64,000 nucleotides of DNA from JAHCIE01 sp034431435 (GTDB lineage: Bacteria > Chloroflexota > Anaerolineae > Epilineales > JAHCIE01): assembly GCA_034431435.1 (NCBI GenBank), contig DAOUDG010000088.1, positions 46,996 to 110,995 of the forward strand, given 5' to 3'. The position numbers and the translations under genes are program-made. Below, piece by piece: positions 58,937 to 64,000 of the stretch. Below the pieces are notes generated by a model. It saw only the letters and a program-made list of their open reading frames with translations, was not told where the DNA came from and searched no databases. Position 1 is the first letter of the stretch, and the number at the start of each line of letters is the position of its first letter.

Positions 58937-59500
58937 ATGACCGCCTCCTACTGTGAGTTTGTGCGCACCTTGCCCGCTGACCACCCGCACACGGTCTACC
59001 ACGATACCGAGTACGGCTTCCCTCTGCGCGACGACGCGGCGTTGCTAGAGCGGCTGAGCCTGGAGATTGCCCAGGCCGGTCTGTCGTGGCTGACCATTCT
59101 CAAGAAGCAGGCTGGCTACCGCCGCGCTTTCGAGGGCTTCAACGTGGACACGGTGGCTGCCTATGGCGACGAGGACGTGGCGCGCCTGCTGGCCGACTCC
59201 GGCATCGTCCGCAACCGCCTCAAGGTGAACGCCGTTATCGAGAACGCCCGCCGCCTGCAAGCCATCCGCGCCAGTCATGGTTCTTTCGCCGCCTGGCTGG
59301 ACGCTCATCACCCGCTGGACCGGGACGGCTGGCGTCGGCTGTTCAAGAAGACCTTCGTTTTCACCGGCGGCGAGATTGTCGGTGAGTTCCTGCTGAGCAC
59401 AGGCTACCTGCCCGGCGCTCACGATCCCGATTGCCCTATCTACACTGAGATTGTCCGCCTCGGTCCACCCTGGCGGCGCGATGGAGATATCACACCCTGA
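58937..59500 (+). CDS. tag: DNA-3-methyladenine glycosylase I
   Basis: This 187-residue repair enzyme excises 3-methyladenine from DNA. Family landmarks are YCEFVR (zinc-site cysteine), VYHDTEYGFPL (zinc histidine and catalytic glutamate region), LSWLTILKKQAGYRRAF, and the C-terminal GAHDPDCP with the other zinc ligands. It lies 1 bp after the unknown gene and 14 bp before glgA, so the set may share a transcript with the acyl-CoA dehydrogenase. Confidence 0.95.
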   Translation: MTASYCEFVRTLPADHPHTVYHDTEYGFPLRDDAALLERLSLEIAQAGLSWLTILKKQAGYRRAFEGFNVDTVAAYGDEDVARLLADSGIVRNRLKVNAVIENARRLQAIRASHGSFAAWLDAHHPLDRDGWRRLFKKTFVFTGGEIVGEFLLSTGYLPGAHDPDCPIYTEIVRLGPPWRRDGDITP

Positions 59501-59514
59501 CAGGGAGAACGCCC

Positions 59515-60993
59515 ATGCCTGAGCCGCTCAAGATTGTCATGATTGCGTCCGAGGCTGTGCCCTTTGCCAAGACTGGCGGCCTGGCCGATGTAGTCGGCAC
59601 GCTGCCCAAGTTCTTGCGAGCTGAGGGGCATGAGGTCATTGTCGTCATGCCCAAGTACCAGTCCATCGACTACGTGCGCTGGGGATTGAATCCGTACCTG
59701 TCGCCGCTGGGGGTATGGATGGGCAATACCCAGGAGTGGGCGTCGGTGCATATGACCCTGGCGACGGGCTTTCCGGTCTACTTCATCGAGGCCCACAAGT
59801 ACTTCGACCGGCCCGGCCTATACCACGACGCCGCCATGAACGACTACTGGGATAACCCGCGTCGCTTTGGTTTCTTGACCCGCGCCGCGCTGCAACTGTG
59901 CCAGGACATCGGCTTCAAGCCCGACATTGTCCACGCCCACGACTGGCACACGGCCCTGGCCCCGGCCTATCTCAAGGTCTGGCACTGGAACGACCCCGTT
60001 CTGGGCGGCGCGGCCAGCGCGCTGACCATCCACAACATTGGCCACCAGGGCCTGTATCCAGTGGACAGTCTGGGCTACCTGGGCCTGCAATGGGCCAATT
60101 TCTCCGCCGACAAGTTCGAGGACCATGGCGCGATCAACCTTCTCAAGGGCGGCATCTATTTCGCCGACGTGGTGACCACGGTCAGCCCCGGCTACGCCGA
60201 TGAGACGCGCACGCCCGGCCTGGGCTTTGGCCTCGCGCCCTACCTCAACAACAAGGGCGCCAGCTACGTCGGCATCCTCAACGGCGTGGATTACAGCGAG
60301 TGGAACCCGGCCGTAGACTCGCTCATCCCGGCCCGCTACACCCCGGCCGATCTGAGCGGCAAGGCTGCCAACAAGGCGGAGTTGCAGCGCCGCTTCGGCC
60401 TGGCTCAGACCCCGCACGTCCCGGTCCTGGGCGTGGTCAGTCGCCTGGTCGCCCAGAAGGGGTTGGATCTGCTGGCGGCGGCGCTGGATGGCATTTTGAG
60501 CAGCATGGCCGTCCAGTTCGTCATCCTCGGCGCGGGCGACTATCCCCTGGAGAACTACTACGGGACGCTACCCGCCCGCTTTCCTGGTCGCGCAGGCAGC
60601 TTCATTGGCTATAATAATGACCTGGCCCACCTCATCGAGGCGGGCGCTGACTTCTTCATCATGCCCTCCATCTACGAGCCGTGCGGCCTCAACCAGATGT
60701 ACTCCCTCAAGTACGGCACGCTGCCCATCGTGCGCGCCACAGGCGGCCTCAACGATACCGTCGAGCAGTATGACGAGGCGACGGGCGCGGGTACGGGCTT
60801 CAAGTTCTGGGAGCCGAGTGCGGCGGCCATCTACTACACGGTGGGCTGGGCTATCAGTACCTACTACGACCGTCCAGCTCACATGGCGCAGATGATACAA
60901 CGCGCCATGACACGCGATTTCTCGTGGGAGCGTAGCGTGGACGGCTACCTGGCCGCCTACCAGCGGGCTATTCGCAACAAGCACGGCGGTTAG
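59515..60993 (+). CDS. glgA: Glycogen synthase (GT5)
   Basis: This 492-residue enzyme transfers glucose from ADP-glucose to a growing glucan. The GT5 N-terminal motif KTGGLADVVGTLPK is at residues 19-32. HAHDWHTALAP and the C-terminal PSIYEPCGLNQMYSLKYGTLPIVRATGGLNDTV are conserved. The start is ATG 59515, after GGGAGAA. It lies opposite glgM-glgE, so the window encodes both the classical route and the maltose-1-phosphate route. Confidence 0.96.
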   Translation: MPEPLKIVMIASEAVPFAKTGGLADVVGTLPKFLRAEGHEVIVVMPKYQSIDYVRWGLNPYLSPLGVWMGNTQEWASVHMTLATGFPVYFIEAHKYFDRPGLYHDAAMNDYWDNPRRFGFLTRAALQLCQDIGFKPDIVHAHDWHTALAPAYLKVWHWNDPVLGGAASALTIHNIGHQGLYPVDSLGYLGLQWANFSADKFEDHGAINLLKGGIYFADVVTTVSPGYADETRTPGLGFGLAPYLNNKGASYVGILNGVDYSEWNPAVDSLIPARYTPADLSGKAANKAELQRRFGLAQTPHVPVLGVVSRLVAQKGLDLLAAALDGILSSMAVQFVILGAGDYPLENYYGTLPARFPGRAGSFIGYNNDLAHLIEAGADFFIMPSIYEPCGLNQMYSLKYGTLPIVRATGGLNDTVEQYDEATGAGTGFKFWEPSAAAIYYTVGWAISTYYDRPAHMAQMIQRAMTRDFSWERSVDGYLAAYQRAIRNKHGG

Positions 60994-61202
60994 TCGTCTA
61001 TCCCGTACAAACTACCCCGCAGGGCCAACGGCCAAGCGACGAGGACGCAGGCCAGCGCGGCTGGAAGAGGCTTCTTTCTATCCGCCCTGGCCCGCGTCTG
61101 ACCGTCGCGGGGCCACGTAAGAATCGCCTCCCTCTTGCTCACCAACAAACACGGATGACGTTACTTTCTGGGACTCCCCGGTGGGGAAGAGAGCGAGGAC
61201 GT
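60994..61202. other. Non-coding gap between glgA and msrA
   Basis: No gene was recognised in this 209-bp interval. A short hairpin CCAGC/GCTGG lies near 61052-61064, followed by GAAG/CTTC and TTTCT near 61066-61080, which could end glgA transcription. CGTAAGAA occurs at 61116-61123. An ATG at 61155 could extend msrA. Confidence 0.45.
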
Positions 61203-61763
61203 GTGACCCAGCAGACGACAAACGGCAGCCCGACGGCGACTGAGCGCATCACGCTAGGTGGCGGCTGCTTCTGGTGCATCGAGGCGGTATACGACGACTT
61301 GCAGGGTATTCTCAGTGTCGAGTCTGGCTACGCGGGCGGCCAGACCGCTAACCCTACCTACAAGCAGGTGTGCAGTGGCACAACCGGCCACGCCGAGGTC
61401 ATCGACGTTACTTTCGACCCGCGCCAGATTCCACTGGATGACATCCTGGACGTGTTCTTCCACGTCCACGACCCGACGACCCTCAACCGCCAGGGGGCCG
61501 ACGTGGGCACACAGTACCGCTCCATCATTCTATATCGCAGCGAGGCGCAACGTGCGGCGGCTGAGGCGGCGAAGCAGCGCGCCCAGGCTGAGTGGGCCAA
61601 CCCCATCGTCACCGAGATTGCTCCCCTGGATACATTCTACAACGCCGAGGACTACCATCAGGAGTACTTCGCCAATAACCCCTACCAGGGTTACTGCCAG
61701 GTCGTGATCGCGCCGAAGGTCGCCAAGTTCCGCAAGCAATACGCTCAGCGCCTCAAGGCATAG
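61203..61763 (+). CDS. msrA: Peptide methionine sulfoxide reductase A
   Basis: This 186-residue enzyme repairs methionine-S-sulfoxide in proteins. The catalytic GGGCFWCIEAVYDDLQG is near residue 21, with GYAGG, GTTGHAEVIDVTFDP, DPTTLNRQGADVGTQYRS and the NAEDYHQEYFA segment. The start is taken as GTG 61203 after GAGG; ATG 61155 is an alternative. There is no fused MsrB. It belongs with the oxidative-stress genes at 19.5-21.5 kb by function only. Confidence 0.93.
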   Translation: MTQQTTNGSPTATERITLGGGCFWCIEAVYDDLQGILSVESGYAGGQTANPTYKQVCSGTTGHAEVIDVTFDPRQIPLDDILDVFFHVHDPTTLNRQGADVGTQYRSIILYRSEAQRAAAEAAKQRAQAEWANPIVTEIAPLDTFYNAEDYHQEYFANNPYQGYCQVVIAPKVAKFRKQYAQRLKA

Positions 61764-61797
61764 GGAGCCACGCATACTTGTCGTGACAGGGTATCGT

Positions 61798-61862
61798 GAA
61801 GACACAAAGGCACGAAGCGGGATGATGAATACCTGCTTCGTGCCTTCGCGGCTGTGTGTCTT
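61798..61862. repeat. Long palindromic repeat (AAGGCACGAAGC family)
   Basis: AAGGCACGAAGC (61807-61818) pairs perfectly with GCTTCGTGCCTT (61835-61846), and AAGACACA (61799-61806) with TGTGTCTT (61855-61862). It follows msrA. A degenerate relative occurs near 63563-63603. Confidence 0.7.
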
Positions 61863-61922
61863 GGTGTTCCATGCGGGCGGAAAATCCATCATATGGCGGA
61901 TGCGCTATCGGCTGATCGCGCT

Positions 61923-61951
61923 TTGACGCGGGGCGGTAGCTGTGGTATCCT
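61923..61951 (+). promoter_or_regulatory. Sigma-70 promoter of the serS T-box transcript
   Basis: TTGACG (61923-61928) and TATCCT (61946-61951) are separated by 17 bp. The T-box stem I starts about 20-30 nt downstream. Confidence 0.6.
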
Positions 61952-61969
61952 TGCGGCATCGATATTGGC

Positions 61970-62207
61970 GTTGACGGAGACGTGCGTCGGGGTGTCCCGT
62001 GTTCAGAGAGCCGCCGGGTGGTGCGAGGCGGCCGCGGTCCCCAGGCGTTCCCCTCTTGAGCAGCCCTCGGAAACGGCCCTCGTCGGCCGATTAAGAGTGG
62101 CCGGTTGGCTCCCGCTAGCGAGCCTGTGAGGCCCACCGCGCCTGAGCGGCGGGCGAACCCAGGTGGCACCACGAGCGCTCCTCGTCCTGAACGGACGGGG
62201 AGCTTTT
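61970..62207 (+). promoter_or_regulatory. T-box leader of serS
   Basis: The leader has AGAGAG (apical stem I type) near 62005, a GGTGGTGCGAG segment near 62018 and the conserved region ending TCTTGAGC near 62050. The T-box sequence AGGTGGCACCACGAG is at 62161-62175. The terminator stem is GCTCCTCGTCC (62177-62187) with GGACGGGGAGC (62193-62203), one G-U pair, then TTTT. The bulge TGGC pairs with the tRNA end NCCA; its C matches a G discriminator base, as in the tRNA-Ser of this window. The likely specifier is TCC in GTTCCCC near 62044, for serine. Confidence 0.85.
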
Positions 62208-62225
62208 GATTCCACAGGAGGACTC

Positions 62226-63491
62226 ATGATTGACATCAATCGTTTGCGCGAGCGGCCCGACGAGATTCGGGATGCCCTGGTCCGCCGCGAGGCTGACCCG
62301 GCCGCCGTCGACCGCGTGCTGGCGTTGGACGAGCAGCGCCGCGCCCTCTTGCAGCAGATCGAGGCTCTCAAGGCCGACCTGAACGCCGGCTCGCGACAAA
62401 CCGGTAAGCTGACGCCCACCGAGCGGCCTGCCCATATCGAGCGCATGCGCGAGTTGGGCGACCGTATCAAGGCTATGGAGCCGGAGGTGGAGCGGGTGGA
62501 GCAGGACCGCGACGCGCTGCTGCTCGACCTCCCCAACGTGCCCGCTGCCGACGTACCGCTGGGCGACGAGAGCCACAACATCGTCGTGCGGCAGGAGGGT
62601 GAGCCGCGCGCCTTCGACTTTGAGCCACTGCCCCACTGGGAGTTGGGGGAGCGGCTGGGCATCATCGACTTCGAGGCGGGTATCAAGCTGTCAGGGTCGC
62701 GCTTCTACGTGCTGAGGGGTATGGGGGCGCGGCTGCAGCGCGCGCTCATCCAGTTCTGCCTCGACCTGCACGCCGACCAGGGCTACACCGAGATGTACAC
62801 GCCCTTCATGGTGCGCGAGGCGTGCATGTGGAACGCGGGCCAACTGCCCAAGTTCTACGACAACCTGTACCGCGACGCCGAGGAGGACTACTGGTTCGTG
62901 CCGACGGCCGAGGTTCCGCTGACCAACATTCCGGCCGGCGAGATTCTCGATGTGGCCCAGCTGCCCCTTAACTGGACGGCCTACACACCTTGCTTCCGCC
63001 GCGAGAAGATGGCCGCCGGCCGCGATGTGCGCGGCATCAAGCGCGGCCATCAGTTCGACAAGGTGGAGATGTACAAGTTTGTCCTGCCCGAGACCAGCTA
63101 TGCTGAGCTTGAGCGGCTGACTGCCGATGCCGAGGATACCGCGCGCCGCCTGGGGCTGCCCTTCCGCACCAAGCTGCTGGCGACCGGCGACCTGGGCTTT
63201 GCGTCGACCAAGACCTACGACATCGAGCTGTGGGCGCCCGGCCAGCAAGAGTGGCTGGAGGCCAGCTCGTGCTCGAATGTGGAGGACTTCCAGGCCCGCC
63301 GCGCCAACATCCGCTTCCGCCGCGAGGCGCGTGGCAAGCCGGAGTACGTTCATACCCTCAACGGCTCAGGCCTGGGCATGCCGCGCACCGTCATCGCCAT
63401 CCTGGAGAACTACCAGCAGGCCGATGGCAGCGTGGTCATCCCCGCTGCCCTGCGCCCTTACATGCGCGTCGAGCGCATCGCGGCGGGCTGA
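62226..63491 (+). CDS. serS: Seryl-tRNA synthetase
   Basis: This 421-residue class II enzyme charges tRNA-Ser. The N-terminal helical arm (about residues 1-100, MIDINRLRERPDEIRDALVRR with a long coiled coil) binds the long variable arm. The catalytic core has motif 2 PCFRREKMAAGRDVRGIKRGHQFDKVE and motif 3 TLNGSGLGMPRTVIAILENYQQ. The start is ATG 62226, after CAGGAGG. Expression is predicted to be controlled by the T-box leader in response to uncharged tRNA-Ser. Its stop codon overlaps a 7-bp repeat. Confidence 0.97.
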   Translation: MIDINRLRERPDEIRDALVRREADPAAVDRVLALDEQRRALLQQIEALKADLNAGSRQTGKLTPTERPAHIERMRELGDRIKAMEPEVERVEQDRDALLLDLPNVPAADVPLGDESHNIVVRQEGEPRAFDFEPLPHWELGERLGIIDFEAGIKLSGSRFYVLRGMGARLQRALIQFCLDLHADQGYTEMYTPFMVREACMWNAGQLPKFYDNLYRDAEEDYWFVPTAEVPLTNIPAGEILDVAQLPLNWTAYTPCFRREKMAAGRDVRGIKRGHQFDKVEMYKFVLPETSYAELERLTADAEDTARRLGLPFRTKLLATGDLGFASTKTYDIELWAPGQQEWLEASSCSNVEDFQARRANIRFRREARGKPEYVHTLNGSGLGMPRTVIAILENYQQADGSVVIPAALRPYMRVERIAAG

Positions 63492-63660
63492 CGGCCGACG
63501 ACCGACGACCGACCACGGGCAAGGGCGTGTCTCTGGTGGTCTTTGGCAGGCACACAGGCGCGAGGCCACGACGCAGAGACATAAGGGTTCCTCGTCGTGC
63601 CTCTGTGCCCTTAGCGCCCTGGACAGATGCGGTACGGCCTGTGGTCGGTGGTCGCAGCTC
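63489..63660. repeat. 7-bp repeat array, degenerate palindrome and inverted end between serS and tRNA-Ser
   Basis: From the serS stop, TGACGGCC and GACGACC units run to about 63519. A degenerate palindrome with AGGCCACGACG and CGTCGTGCCT lies near 63563-63603. Near 63643-63657 the complementary form GTGGTCGGTGGTCG appears. The two repeat tracts are in opposite orientation and frame the interval. Confidence 0.65.
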
Positions 63661-63697
63661 GTAAGAGCCTGCGCCCCCGGTCATCTAACCCATGCCG

Positions 63698-63785
63698 GGA
63701 GGGATGGCAGAGTGGACGATTGCGGCGGTCTTGAAAACCGTTGAGCCGCAAGGCTCCGGGGGTTCGAATCCCCCTCCCTCCGCCA
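63698..63785 (+). tRNA. tRNA-Ser (anticodon TGA)
   Basis: An 88-nt serine tRNA with a long variable arm folds as GGAGGGA/TCCCTCC for the acceptor stem. The anticodon loop CTTGAAA has TGA, the variable arm lies around GAGCCGCAAGGCTC, and the T loop is TTCGAAT. The discriminator is G (63782) and CCA is encoded (63783-63785). CGTAAGAG lies 38 bp upstream. Confidence 0.95.
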
Positions 63786-63909
63786 TATTCCGCGTGGTTA
63801 AGGGATGTACCGGCGATGCGACAATATTGGGGCGGCAATCAAGACGTTTAAGAAACGAAAAATGACAACATTTTGCCAACACTGCCTCTGAAAAGGCGGC
63901 GACGACAAA
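63786..63909. other. AT-richer stretch after tRNA-Ser, no gene recognised
   Basis: Composition drops visibly from the GC-rich gene-dense DNA to AT-rich sequence (for example AAGACGTTTAAGAAACGAAAAATGACAAC, split by position 63842-63870). No gene or repeat was identified. It may be the edge of an inserted element. Confidence 0.4.
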
Positions 63910-64000
63910 TCACACGAGATCAACGCTGCCGGAAATCAATCTTTCGATTTCAGGATCGATTTTCTGAATCTCTTCGATCTGGAGAAATACCCGCGTAAGG
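63910..64000 (-). CDS. 3' end of an unidentified gene (partial, minus strand)
   Basis: On the minus strand an open frame enters from the right edge and ends at TGA 63912-63910. It reads LTRVFLQIEEIQKIDPEIER, then LISGSVDLV. Codons are AT-rich, unlike the rest of the window. The function is unknown. Its position just after a tRNA-Ser gene fits a mobile or acquired element that begins here. Confidence 0.5.
   Translation of the reverse strand, partial: LTRVFLQIEEIQKIDPEIERLISGSVDLV

Overview
The window is GC-rich, gene-dense chromosomal DNA from a bacterium that is most likely a member of the Chloroflexota. No marker gene settles this. The inference rests on the combination of GlgM-GlgE glucan synthesis, a histidine phosphatase/DUF3090/SCO1664-like trio, a serine T-box, a mycobacterial-type class II fumarase and abundant small palindromic and short-period repeats between genes. 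No phage, plasmid, insertion sequence or CRISPR array was seen.

Layout. 1-5.0 kb: the tail of an unknown gene, an MFS exporter and a heterodimeric ABC exporter. 5.1-10.8 kb: tRNA-Gln, ilvD, a secreted phosphatase with a C-terminal calcium-loop motif, molybdate-type modA-modB, and a divergent PadR regulator. 11-14.5 kb: a McrBC-type modification-dependent restriction pair (mcrC then mcrB), in which an EVE-like reader domain appears to sit inside the McrB AAA+ domain. 14.6-23.6 kb: an acetyltransferase, a phosphotransferase, an MBL hydrolase, a CoA-binding protein, signal peptidase I, an orphan dihydrolipoamide acyltransferase, a peroxiredoxin, superoxide dismutase divergent from a SufR-like regulator, an aldehyde dehydrogenase and a CBS protein. 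23.6-27.2 kb: two paralogous membrane-anchored CBM9-like proteins and fumarase. 27.4-33.5 kb: a co-directional catabolic cluster (HpcH aldolase, esterase, mannonate-dehydratase-like protein, RraA-like aldolase, S9 peptidase). 33.5-36.9 kb: an ECF vitamin transporter (fused A-A, T, S) behind a leader whose terminal hairpin covers the ribosome binding site.

37-45 kb: an orphan ABC ATPase, an alkyltransferase-like repair protein, a GT-C-like membrane protein, a histone-deacetylase-fold hydrolase, a slipin, and comEA-HAD-C39 peptidase. 45-50.7 kb: a secreted clan GH-A-like hydrolase with duplicated N-terminal modules, the kinase/DUF3090/phosphatase trio, an acetyltransferase remnant and an SH3 membrane protein. 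50.7-53.9 kb: greA, lysS and a YwiC-like protein. 54-61 kb: glgE and glgM (maltose-1-phosphate route), an acyl-CoA dehydrogenase, an unknown protein, tag and classical glgA. 61.2-64 kb: msrA, serS under a T-box, tRNA-Ser, then an AT-richer end with the tail of another gene.

Two points stand out across the window. A degenerate 7-bp tandem repeat (GACCACC-like) recurs at gene boundaries, overlaps stop codons and is translated in two genes. Several promoters are close to consensus, and two place TATAAT exactly 7 nt before an ATG, which predicts leaderless mRNAs. All function calls come from reading motifs by eye. No database search was run.
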